Shown: piece by piece, positions 1 through 8,740 of the stretch
Layout of the letters: the number at the start of each line of letters is the position of its first letter
Position numbering within the stretch: the first letter of the stretch is position 1
From: Pyropia yezoensis
Lineage: Eukaryota; Rhodophyta; Bangiophyceae; Bangiales; Bangiaceae
DNA length: 64,000 bases
Reading direction: 5' to 3'
Assembly: GCA_009829735.1 (NCBI GenBank)
Contig: CM020618.1
Span: 23,483,346 to 23,547,345 of the forward strand
The notes under the pieces: generated by a model
Told to the model about the DNA's origin: nothing
The model's input: only the letters and a program-made list of their open reading frames with translations
Databases searched by the model: none
Program-made: the position numbers and the translations under genes

Positions 1-1
1 C

Positions 2-460
2 CCATTTGGTGCCCTCGTCCTCCACCCTCCCACCGGCAAGGTCGTTGCACTCTCCCATAACTGCGTGCTGAAGAGCAACGACCCCACCGCTCATGCGGAG
101 GTGGTGGCTATCCGCGCCGCGACTGCGTCGCGTGGCACGTGGGACCTCTCCGACTGCGTCCTGTACGCGTCATGCCGCCCGTGCCCCATGTGCTATGGCG
201 CCGCCGCGTGGGCCAAACTCCCCCGCGTCGAGTACGCGGCGCGGGCTGAAGACGCTGCGAGCGTCGGCTTTGACGATAAGGCCATGTGGGACGCCGTCGG
301 CCGGGAGGGTGGGGGTGGGGTGGCCGCGGTCGCCGCTCGGCGCGTTGGCCCGTCCGCGCCCATAGCCATGGTCGTTGAGCACGCGGCGCACGAGCGCAAG
401 ATGGAGCCCTTCCTTGCATTTTTGAAGGCCAAAGACGAGGGCAAGAGCAGCCTGTACTGA
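2..460 (+). CDS. Guanine deaminase, cytidine-deaminase fold (5' end outside window)
   Basis: Predicted zinc hydrolase converting guanine to xanthine in purine salvage. The frame is open from base 2, so the N-terminus is missing. Visible in order: a PFGALV stretch, the SNDPTAHAE motif with the zinc-ligand His and catalytic Glu (codons near 92-100), and RPCPMC with the two zinc-ligand Cys near 178-192. A YAARAEDAASVGFDD block follows, then a C-terminal PFLAFLKAKDEGKSSLY. The SNDPTAHAE, PCPMC and GFDD blocks and the aromatic C-terminus match bacterial GuaD-type guanine deaminases better than tRNA adenosine deaminases or cytosine deaminase. A Gly/Val/Ala insert (GREGGGGVAAVAARRVG) sits before the last helix. 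TGA is at 458-460. The bacterial character suggests old transfer or an algal lineage of this family (inference). Confidence 0.85.
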   Translation, partial: PFGALVLHPPTGKVVALSHNCVLKSNDPTAHAEVVAIRAATASRGTWDLSDCVLYASCRPCPMCYGAAAWAKLPRVEYAARAEDAASVGFDDKAMWDAVGREGGGGVAAVAARRVGPSAPIAMVVEHAAHERKMEPFLAFLKAKDEGKSSLY

Positions 461-839
461 GGGCCATCGCGGAGCGGTCCCGTATCAGTGGTACGGGAGT
501 GGGCGAGGAGGGGGTGGCGAATGGCCAGTGGTTGTGCTGTCTGGTGAGGCTTTTGAAGCTGTACATACTGTTCTGGCTCAGAAAGCGCCGGAGCGACAGG
601 CTTTCGGCCTTTTTTTGTACATGTATGCACAGGGGAGAGGAGGAGGTGGGAGGTGGCTCGAGCACGCTGGGAAGTTTTGCACCTAGAAGCACAACACACC
701 GGTGTGGTCAGCAGTTTTTTTTTTTTTCCTCTTCTTTTTCTGCCTGCTTGGTACATCTGTACGTCTCTCGGCGGTTACTCCAATACATTGCCCCTGCTGG
801 TCATAGCCCACCGGTCGCCAACGTTCCCAGAGGCGCGGC
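461..839. other. 3' flank of the deaminase gene, no gene seen
   Basis: Mixed-composition sequence with a T13 run at 715-727 and no recognisable coding pattern. No AATAAA was seen; the transcript end is not visible. Confidence 0.5.
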
Positions 840-1730
840 CGGGCCACCCCCCTCACTACTGTAGCAGTCCCCCCGCGCCGCCCCGCTCCGCCCCCCGCCG
901 CTATCCACCCAGCCACAGCCGCCCCCTACCTCGAACCAACCCGCACCCCACCGCTGCCCGCAGCCGCCACCCGAGGCGGCGGCCACCCACCCCCCGGCAG
1001 CAGCTAAACCCCCCCGCGACCACAGCAGGCCCCCCCCCGGCAGCGACCGCCCGCCCCCGCCGCCCTAAAACACCCTCCGCAGCGGCACCCGCCCCCCCCC
1101 CCGGCCGCAGCCGCCCCACCTCACGCAGCGGCCGCCAACCCCCCGCCCCCGACCACTAGCGGCCTCCCCGCCCCAAGCAGCAGCCACCCCCCACCCAGCA
1201 CTGGTCGCCCACCAAATGCCCCCAGCCGCCCGCAGCCGCAGCCGCCCTACGGGCAGCAACCACCCGACCCCCTCCCCCAGCCGCCAGCGGTCGCCCCACT
1301 CCCGGCAGCGGCCGCTCTCCCCCGGGCAGCAGCCGCCCCCCCCTCAGCTGCCGCCGTCCAACCCACCCTGCGGCGGCCGCTCCCTGCCCGGCCGCGGCCA
1401 CCCCATCCTCAGCTACACGGCGCCCCGACGCCTGCCGCAGCCGCCAGCCGCCGCCTTCTCCCCGGCATCGGCCGCCCGCTCCCACCGCTAGCCGCCTGTG
1501 GAAGCCCCCTCCCCGGAAGAGGCCGCCCGACACCCGGCCGCAGCCGCCGCACTCGCGGCCGCGGCCGCCCCCCCTACCCGGCAGAGGCCACACCCCGCAT
1601 GAACGCAGCCGCCCAACGCCAGGCAGCCGCCGCCCCTTCCCCCCCGCAGCAGCCGCCCCTACTCCGGCCGTAACCGCGCCCCCCCCAGGCACAGCGGGTG
1701 ACCCCCCACCCCGAGTCCCCCTTCCCCCTC
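840..1730. repeat. C-rich low-complexity block (CCGC/AGCCGCC type)
   Basis: Almost 900 bp dominated by CCGCAGCCGCC, GGCAGC and polypyrimidine motifs on the plus strand. All six frames stay open for long stretches only because stop codons are rare at this composition. The translations are Pro/Arg/Ala or Gly/Arg repeats without domain structure, so I treat the block as a degenerate minisatellite and not as a gene. Confidence 0.7.
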
Positions 1731-2180
1731 CCCGACCAGGCCCTTCACCCTCCCGAAGAAGGGGGCATCACAAGGCAACCCCGACGAGGGCCGCTGGCAG
1801 CTGGACAAGACCGAAGGCTCGCCACATCGTGCCACTCGAGCCATACAGGTCCAACGTGTGGCTGGGAGCGATTTGATATTGCAAATATGAGGACCAATCA
1901 ATTGGCGTTAGCGCGACAACAAGCGTGGCTGCTTCACATAGGAGCTTCGCTAATAGATACTTTCAGCAACGCGGATTCCCATAAGAATGCGTTATTTAAC
2001 TGCCACGTATGTCCCCCATATGAAAATCTGGTATGCAATGACCCCTTATTTTGGCGTTTCTGGCATCTTTAATCTACAGGATGTTCATATCAGAAGTACG
2101 TATTGGGTGCCACGTGGGGAGCCTTGACTGCAATGAGGCGCCCTCAGTTCGGCCGAGTTTTTCTGATTTGGCGTGCAGTG
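1731..2180. other. Lower-GC spacer with a dispersed repeat
   Basis: Composition drops abruptly after about 1850. The stretch holds repeat R2 (1853-1953, listed separately) and otherwise AT-richer DNA without a credible reading frame. It ends at the target-site duplication of the TIR element that follows. Confidence 0.5.
1853..1953 (+). repeat. Dispersed repeat R2, copy 1
   Basis: About 100 bp that recur in inverted orientation at about 54597-54699, with clear identity from AACGTGTGG through CCAATCAATTGGCG and GCGCGACAACAAG to GAGCTTCGCTAA. One frame reads DQSIGVSATT in both copies and another reads TNQLALARQQ in both, so it may be an old coding exon or the 5' part of a transposon. The other copy is the 5' end of the transposase-like tail at 54161-54661. 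Confidence 0.75.
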
Positions 2181-2188
2181 GTCGCCTC

Positions 2189-3491
2189 GGCTCGGGTGCC
2201 ATGCACATACGAGATTTGTTTGTTGATTAGGGACGCTTGTGAAATTTAATTAGAGCTTCTCATGACATCTGATAAAATATTAAAATATTTGAATATTTCC
2301 TGCTCGCCATCTATCTTTCTGGCATGTGGTGAAGAGAGCGGCGTGTAGGACAGACGTCTTTAGACCTCCAGGAGGAGCCCTATAGTGGAGAAATACAATG
2401 GTGGAGAGGGAACGCAAACGGGGTGAGGAGGGGGCGCCATCGTATGACCCTGTGTTTGATGGTGGCGTCGGCGTGCGGCTTCCTCGGGCAGCTCTCGCAG
2501 ATGACTCGAGGAGAACGACGCGAAAGAGTGAAGACGAGGGGAGGGAGGGGGTGCTTTTCAATATAGAAATAGCTGAGGCTTTGTGGGGAGCGGGGGCGTG
2601 GGGCGTGTTTGCGTGGGTCGCAGCCGTCTCGCCGCCTGGCACACGCTGACGACGCCGCCCTGCTCCGAGGGCGTCACCTGGGATATGCCGCGGAAGCTCA
2701 TCACGGCGAGCCAGGCGCAGCTGGCTCGCCTCGGACGCGCGCTCCTCGAATCGGGGGTGGTGGTGCTGACGGAGCAGCCGACGCAGCCGCTCAACGGCTG
2801 CAAGGTGCTGTCCTACGGCGCGTAGGGCGGGCAGGAAGAACTCTTTTGGAAACAGCTTTGAGGAGGGAGGAAGGGGGATGTGTGAGAGGGGACGAAGGTG
2901 GGCAAGAGACGGAGAGAGTTCCCAGAGGCCTGGTTTCAAGGGACTACCAGCCGCTGCCGGGGTATGCCTTGGTCGGTGGCTGTCTAAACTCATCACGTAC
3001 ACATAGCTGCGGACGTGCCAGCGCCTCTCGGAGGGGTGGCGGGAGAACGGGGGCCTCCCCGCATGCGTGATGCGGGGGGGGACTGGGAAGCCTGTGGATG
3101 AAGAGCGGGAGAATGGACCAAAATGGACAGTGAGAGAGGGGGCGGGTGCGGGGGGGCGGACAGATGGGCGTAGCCCAGGTGTGGCAAGACGGGGACGGGA
3201 GGCGACGACTATTCGAAACCTACCCGAGGCCAACATGTATTCCAAAAGTCGATACTATCTATGTTTACATTTCATGTCATTTTTTACGGTGGTCTAGGTC
3301 AAGAGGTGAAAGTGTTATCCCAAGGATTCTATAGGCTGACGCCCGACGACCTTGCTGCGCTGCGGGCCATCCGTTAACAGGTCCGGCCGGGATAGGTCGA
3401 GAGCTCGGCACCAGGTCCCCAGGTTAACAGAGAGGTCAGAATCTATTGGCCGGCTGAATTGGGAATCTCGTATGTGCATGGCACCTGAGCC
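2189..3491. mobile_element. Complete TIR DNA transposon (8-bp TSD) carrying a carbonic anhydrase fragment
   Basis: The 28-bp terminal inverted repeats at 2189-2216 and 3464-3491 differ at one position (GGCTC[G/A]GGTGCC then ATGCACATACGAGATT). The element is flanked by a perfect 8-bp direct repeat, GTCGCCTC, at 2181-2188 and 3492-3499, which fits a target-site duplication. At 1303 bp without a transposase it is non-autonomous. An 8-bp duplication fits the hAT, P or Merlin superfamilies, and the GG start of the TIR is not the usual hAT CAGGG. The interior contains the last exon of an alpha-carbonic anhydrase (2624-2825), as in Pack-type elements that capture gene pieces. The subterminal motif AATCTATTGG (3440-3449) recurs, inverted, in the related element at 25506-26598 as CCAATAGAATCC. 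Confidence 0.88.
2624..2825 (+). pseudogene. Alpha-carbonic anhydrase, last-exon fragment inside a transposon
   Basis: The frame after a splice-acceptor-like GGGTCGCAG reads WHTLTTPPCSEGVTWDMPRK, then ASQAQLARL, EQPTQPLNGCKVLSYGA and a TAG stop. LTTPPCSEGVTW is the signature of alpha-type carbonic anhydrases (the Thr pair next to the zinc-bound water), and QPLNGCKV matches the conserved C-terminal QPLNxRxV. The zinc-ligand segments (HFHWG, AELHLVH) would lie upstream; I find them nowhere between 1731 and 2600, nor in the other translated frames I read. The fragment sits inside the TIR element at 2189-3491, so it is most simply a captured piece of a gene located elsewhere. It cannot encode an enzyme by itself. 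Confidence 0.8.
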
Positions 3492-3499
3492 GTCGCCTC

Positions 3500-4240
3500 A
3501 GGTAGAGCCCACCAAACCTGCAGCAGCACATGGTGGCCCCAGCCTTCGTGCCACCGCCTACTGCGTCTCTGTACCCTCCCTCGCCCTCCCCACCACCATA
3601 CACTTCCCCTTTTTCTCGCCTTCTCCTGCGCTCAACAGCTTCATCCTCCCCGTCGGCCCTCTTCCCCCTCGTCGTCTCTTTATATCCACCTCGCTCCCCG
3701 TTTTACTTGTCGCCGCTCTGCCCCTCGTCTGCGCAACTGCGTCGCCCTCACCTTGCCCCCTTGTAGAGGGAAAGCGCGATGGAGGCTGGGGATGTAGGAC
3801 GGGCAGCGAAAGAACATGGTGCTGATGCGACACAGGTCGAGAGCCGCGGGTGAGGTTTGGTGATGGCCGTGGTAGTACGTAAGTAGGACAGCGCCATCTT
3901 TATAACATTCGCGCCCGACGCAAGGCAGGTGACGCGGGAGAGCGGGGAGCGAGACGTATGTGTTACCTCATACGCTTTGCTGCAGGTGCGCGCCGTAGAG
4001 GGATTACAAGGTGGAGGAGGTGTGCTGACAAACAACAGGATGCATGGTCATCGGCAAAATGTTTTCCTCGCAGGTGCTGGGCACAACTCGAATGGGCTTC
4101 GGCCAACTGTAGCCTCACCCGTGTCAGTGAACTCCCTATTCCTGCTTGCTGAAAGTCATGCCCCGACGCCATGCGCGGGCCACGTTGGCGGCACTTTTAC
4201 GTACATGATACTGATGGGAAAGCGTGTTGCTGAAAGTCTC
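3500..4240. other. Intergenic, pyrimidine-rich to mixed
   Basis: No homology-like reading frame. The plus strand has a C/T-rich stretch at about 3590-3770, and nothing else stands out before the LSM5 duplication at 4241. Confidence 0.4.
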
Positions 4241-5087
4241 TAATGATGAAGAGGCGACTTTTCCAACCACGATTGCCAGTTGTGGGGGGCTACTATGAAC
4301 GTAATACGTGCGCATTCCCTAACCCCGCTCCCGTACATACCGTCTTGGTGGCTGGTCATGCACCAATTCCTCCCACACCCCCAGTATCCTCTTGCTCCTC
4401 TTTCTCTTTCTCTGGCTTTTGTCTTCGTCCCCAGCCATGGCAGACCGCTTGCTGCCGCTGGAACTTATTGACACGTGCATTGGCCGACGGCTGTGGGTCA
4501 TCATGCGCGGGGACGTGGAGTTTGTGGGCGTCCTCCGCGGCTTTGACGAGTTTGTCAACATGGTACGTTTTGTGCGCGGGGATGAGGGTTGGAGATGAGG
4601 GGGCAGTGAGGGACGGGGGGGGGGGGGGGTGAGGTGAGCAGGAAGCAAGTGGTGTGGGGGTGGGCAAGGGGAAGTCCCAGGAGCGGTCAATGGCGTCCCT
4701 GCTGTTGTGTGCGTCCAAGGGTGCCCGTGGCGGTCGCCGCGTCCGCGGCCGCGTGCGTTTGCGCCTCCCGCCGCTGTTTCAGAATGGCGGGTGTGCGTAG
4801 CGCGCATGAGCTGGTGGGTCAGCCGTTTCAGACTGTCTGGGGAACTGGCCCGTGCACCATGTGCTGCCGCTGTCTGTAGTTTCTACCCACGGACGGCGTG
4901 GTCCACTGACGTCCCTCTGATTCCCGCCTTGCTGCGATGTGGTTGCCATCCTGGATGTCGCCGCGCGGGTGTGCTGTGGCGCTTTGGGCTTTGATGGTGG
5001 CCACCTTGCCCTCGCTCCCACCACTGTATCATTTCTCCCCTTGTGGGTTCCGCCTCTCCTTTTGGCCTCCACTTGGACGTAGTTGCC
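4241..5087 (+). repeat. Segmental duplication, truncated LSM5 copy
   Basis: This 847-bp block is almost identical to 20583-21430. By eye only about four differences are visible: the length of a G run near 4620, G/A at 4906, C/A near 5038 and A/T near 5079. It starts at TAATGATGAAGAGG and ends at GTTGCC, a few bases before the 3' splice site of the intron in the intact copy. It therefore contains about 195 bp of 5' flank, exon 1 and nearly the whole intron, but no acceptor and no exon 2. Confidence 0.93.
4437..4562 (+). pseudogene. LSM5 exon 1 without exon 2
   Basis: Codes for the same 42 residues as exon 1 of the intact gene at 20779 ([16 protein letters not shown] to GFDEFVNM), followed by the same donor GTACGT. 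The matching exon 2, which would begin [10 protein letters not shown], is absent downstream. The block ends before the acceptor, and what follows (from 5088) has no Sm2 motif. Read through the donor, the frame stops after nine more residues. The Sm fold needs strands from both exons, so no functional LSm protein is expected, although the copied 5' flank could still drive transcription. Confidence 0.88.
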
Positions 5088-6071
5088 CCCACCCCGGCGG
5101 CGGTGGCGGAAATTGATGCGCCGTTGGCCGTGGCTGGCACATACTGCAGGAGGGGCCGGTGGCTGGCCGCGTCCGCGCTTCCCGCCTCCTTCCACTCCTG
5201 CAGCTCGGACCGTTTGTCGCAGCGGTCCTCCCCTGAATACTGCTGCTGTGCTCTCCCTCTTCCTTCCACGGCGGCCGCTCTGACGGCAGCGCACGCGCGT
5301 TCGCGCCCGCACCGTCGGCGGCACGGGCCACCTGGAAGCGCAGCCCTGCCTGCACCTGTGTTGCGCACGCCCCGGCACTCCTCCGGGGGTGGGGGCGGCG
5401 AGCCACCCGCCGGTTTCAACCTGCGGCGGGGAGGGTCTGACCACCGCCGGTCTATCGCTCGGCGGCGTCCTTTATCTCGCGCGTCGCATCCGCCCTACCC
5501 CTTCAAGCTCAAGTTGCGCAGCATCCCAAGGGAAGCAAGCGCCCTGTTTTCTTTTCAAGGCTATCAAGACGTACGCTAGCCGGGGCGTGACCTCGTCGTT
5601 GGCGCCAATCTGAACTGGCCCAAGCTTACCGCAAGCTGGCCGGGCCCCTGCCGGCGGGGCAGCCAGCGCCTCTCTATCCAAGCCCGTCTGGCCAGCGAGT
5701 GTGGGTCGGCATTGTGCGTCGACATCGTCGCCTTGGTGTCTGTATCTCCTTATGCCCCACATTTCAAGCCGAGCAAAGCATTCCTGTTGCCCTGGAGTCG
5801 CGGGTGTGCCAGTTGATACAGTCTAATAAACCCACGACCGCGAGGGTGGGCATATATTTCCCAAAGGTCACGCAACAGCCCCAAGCGGTCACAAGACGCA
5901 GAAAGAAGTAAGCGGCCCCAAGATAGATGGCAGACAAACGTGCCCCTCGAGGAGAGTCACGGTGAGAAGAAAGGAAAGAGTAGGACGCAGTCCGGGAAGC
6001 GCGCATCATCGCAAGCGCCGAGCGGCTGCAAGCCGGGAAAGTCCCCGAAAACCCTCAGAAACCACTTCTCC
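5088..6071. other. Intergenic, no recognised gene
   Basis: GC-rich up to about 5500 with long unremarkable open frames on both strands, then mixed composition. No domain-like translation. It ends at the stop codon of the minus-strand gene at 6072. Confidence 0.4.
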
Positions 6072-6581
6072 TCACTCACGGGAAGATTTCTTGGACACGG
6101 AATCATAGACACGGCGAAAAGCCTGCTTCTCCATAGCCTTGGACTGCATCCGATATTCGTACGGGCTCCCACGTGCCTGGCATGTCGAGCAAAAGCTGCT
6201 CTGCAGCGGCTGACCAGCATTGTTGTACTGAATATGCGCAAACTGGTCCTTAATCAGCAAAGCGATGTCGTTGCGACGCATAGCTTGCTTGTGGATCGCA
6301 GAGGCGTTGAAGGCCAACAATCCAGCGACCGGCACAGACACAAAGACTGTGGAGACGCCGGCAGTAACCACCTTGAACCCAGCAGCACACGAAGCCATAG
6401 CTACCGTGCTCCCAGCAAACATCTTCAAGTTCTTAGCGATCTTCTTGTCCACAGCCTCAAGCACGGCTTTGTGGTTGTCGCATGTGATGTGATGAAAGAT
6501 GGTTCCAGTGGCCAACAAAATGCCAGGTGCAGTGAAGCCAAAGCTGACCTTGTCCTTGTAGTGCTCGCAAAGGGAGCTCAT
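6072..6581 (-). CDS. Orphan small membrane protein
   Basis: This 169-residue reading frame starts at the first ATG below a TATA-like sequence (6761-6769). Upstream in-frame codons exist but contain no ATG. Residues about 12-32 (SFGFTAPGILLATGTIFHH) and about 54-95 (FAGSTVAMASCAAGF, then STVFVSVPVAGLLAF) are hydrophobic and could form two or three membrane helices. The tail is basic and holds FCSTCQARG and a Lys/Ser-rich end. Base composition is near 50% GC, with balanced third positions, unlike the 65-75% GC surroundings. I do not recognise a family. The intact frame, plausible amino-acid mix and TATA box support a gene; the low GC and the dispersed repeat in its promoter hint at mobile or recently acquired DNA. 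Confidence 0.55.
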   Translation of the reverse strand: MSSLCEHYKDKVSFGFTAPGILLATGTIFHHITCDNHKAVLEAVDKKIAKNLKMFAGSTVAMASCAAGFKVVTAGVSTVFVSVPVAGLLAFNASAIHKQAMRRNDIALLIKDQFAHIQYNNAGQPLQSSFCSTCQARGSPYEYRMQSKAMEKQAFRRVYDSVSKKSSRE

Positions 6582-6760
6582 AGTGCAGCTCAGGGTAGTC
6601 CGGCTCCTCGCAGCCAACGGGAGGCCGCGCTGCCGCGTGGGCACAGCACGAGGCTGGCACAGAACGTCAAGGGTGCGAGGCTGCTCAAGGACAGAACGAG
6701 ATGGTACCACGCCACACCTGTCACCAACAGTTGGGCGAGCAACAGCCAGCTCAAGGTCCT

Positions 6761-6769
6761 TCTTATATA
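6761..6769 (-). promoter_or_regulatory. TATA box for the minus-strand gene at 6581
   Basis: Reads GTATATAAG on the minus strand, about 180 nt upstream of the ATG at 6581. It lies at the edge of dispersed repeat A, so the promoter may have come with the repeat. Confidence 0.45.
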
Positions 6770-6876
6770 CCTTCTGGTACCTTCTTGTATTATATACTTG
6801 CTAAATCCGATACCCTAAACCTGGTTCGTGTGTATATGCGTTCCGGTTCAGCGAAGTCCGACACCCTCGAACGGCC
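6766..6876. repeat. Dispersed repeat A, copy 1
   Basis: Shares TATATACTTGCTAA, CC..TACCCTAAACC, GCGTTCCGGTTCAGCG, AGTCCGAC and TCGAACGGCC, in that order and spacing, with 20380-20481. Identity is interrupted by substitutions. No inverted partner was found, so the ends and class of the element are unknown. Confidence 0.7.
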
Positions 6877-7559
6877 CTCGTAAATATGCTTGGCAGTTGC
6901 GGTTGCCGACGAAAAGGTAGACATTTATCTAGGATATAAAGACCCTGATCAGAGCGGACCGCCGGCGGACCGGATTGGATGGTGGGAACGTCGATCGATC
7001 CGACGACCGCCCCCCGGAGTCCGCCGGCCGCGGGCTTATTTCATCGGCGTTTCCGGGGCCTCCCGGCGCCCCTCGCTTTACACCAGCACCGCACGTGGCA
7101 CGGAGCGCGCGGGTGGCGTCGATCGTCGGCGATCGTCGACGCGGCCGTGGCCCGAGCGTGCCCCGCCGGCACGGGTCAATGTCATGGACGCGCTTGTCAC
7201 TGTCACCCTCGCGGGTGGGTGGGGTTGGCTCGAACGTCGCGGGGGGCGTGGGTGCGGGCCTTGACGCAGACGCGCGAGTGCTTTGGGAGACACAAAAAAA
7301 AAAAAAAAAACGACACGTGGATGACAACATGACAACACAGACATACGTGCCAACAGACCGACACCGTCTCTCTCGCCCTCCCTCTCTTTGCCCATTCTCT
7401 CCCCTCTCTCTCCCAACCGTCCCCCCCGGTCCCCCCCCCCCCCCCCCCCCCCCTCCCCCCCGAAACACCCTTTCCCTCGTGATCTCTCTCGCGCCCCCCC
7501 TCGTCCTCGCCTCACCCCCCTCCGCCCCCCCCCCCCCCCGCCCACCACCGTGGCAGACT
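6877..7559. other. Intergenic with homopolymers
   Basis: A CGATC/CGACG-rich stretch up to 7260, an A18-class run at about 7296-7313, then C-rich DNA with a C23 run at 7431-7453 and a further C run near 7530. No gene seen. Confidence 0.4.
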
Positions 7560-8740
7560 GCGCCACAGGCGTCCACGACCCCAACGCAGGAAAAGCGGGG
7601 GGGGGCGACTGCTAACTGCGGCGTCAGCACCATTGACAGGGGCAGCGGCGGCACGCCACGGCGGGCCGGCGCCCGCGGCGTCGGCAGCGGCGGCGGCGGG
7701 GGCGGCGGCGGCGGCGCCTAGGGGCAGCAGAAGCCCTCGGCCGCGGCGGCGGCAGCGGCGCCCCACGGACCGTGCACGTGGGCGGGCGCAGCGACGGCCG
7801 TGGCGGGCACCCCCGCCGGGGGTGGCGGCACGCCGGCGAGCAGCGAAGCCCCCGTGGGGCGCGCCGTGGCAATGCCCCCGGGGGACGGTACCGCGGCTGC
7901 GGCGGGCCAGAGGGCGGCAGCCCGCGGCGGCGGCGGCGGGCCATGTGCCGGCAGCCCGCGGCGGTGGCGGTCGCCCCCGGCCGCGGCAGCTGGCCGCAGC
8001 GTGCAGCGGCGGCAGCGTGCAGCGTCCCCAGCCCGCAGCTGCGGCGGCTGCTGGGGGCGGGGGGCGGCGACCGGCAGCTAGCGGGAGCGGCGGCGGTGAC
8101 CGCCGGCCGCGGCAGCCAGCAAATCTGGCCAGGCGGAGAGATGGCAGCTGGCGGTGCCGGCAGCCCGCGACGGCGGCGGCAACCCGCCACCGAGGCGGAG
8201 CGGGGGGCGGCAGCAGGCCGCGGCGGCGGAGCGGGGGGCGGAGGGGCAACAGCCAACGAGGGCGGGGAGGCGGCGGGCGGCAGCCGGCGGCGGTGGCGGG
8301 GCGGTGGGCGGCGGGCGGTAGCCGGGGGCAGCACCGGGGTCGCAAGCACGCAGCGGCGGCGGCAGCGAGAGAAGGCAGGGGATGGGCAGCCGGCGGTGGC
8401 GGCAGAAGGGAGGCGGTCGAAGCATCCCGCAGCGGAGAGGTCGCGGCGGTTGGAGACCGGGCGCAGCGGCCCGCAGCTGCGGCGGGGCGGCGGACATAGC
8501 CGGCGACGGCGGTGGGGGGGGGGAGGTCGCCGACAGTGGCGGCGGCGGGGTGGGGGAGGAAGCTGGCGGTGGCGGCGGCGGGGGGGGGGAGGTAGCCGGC
8601 GGTGGCGGCGGGGGGGGCGCCCACCGCGGCGGCAGCCCGCATAGTCGAGGGGGGGGGCGGCCAGCAGCTCCCGTTGTGCGACAGCCCGCGGCCCAAGCAT
8701 GCTGGCAGCCCGCGGCGGTGGCGCGACAGCGAGTGGGGCC
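7560..8740. repeat. GGCGGC/CGGCAGCCCGCGG low-complexity minisatellite block
   Basis: Irregular copies of CGGCAGCCCGCGGCGG occur near 7915, 7950, 8160, 8628 and 8708 among GGCGGC runs. Open frames longer than 280 codons exist on both strands, but their products are repetitive Pro/Arg/Ala/Gly without domains, as expected from stop-poor GC repeats. Treated as non-coding. Confidence 0.65.

Noticed and set aside
2280..3245. Minus-strand open frame of 321 codons inside the TIR element
   Set aside because: Antisense to the carbonic anhydrase fragment; the translation has no transposase motif and looks random.
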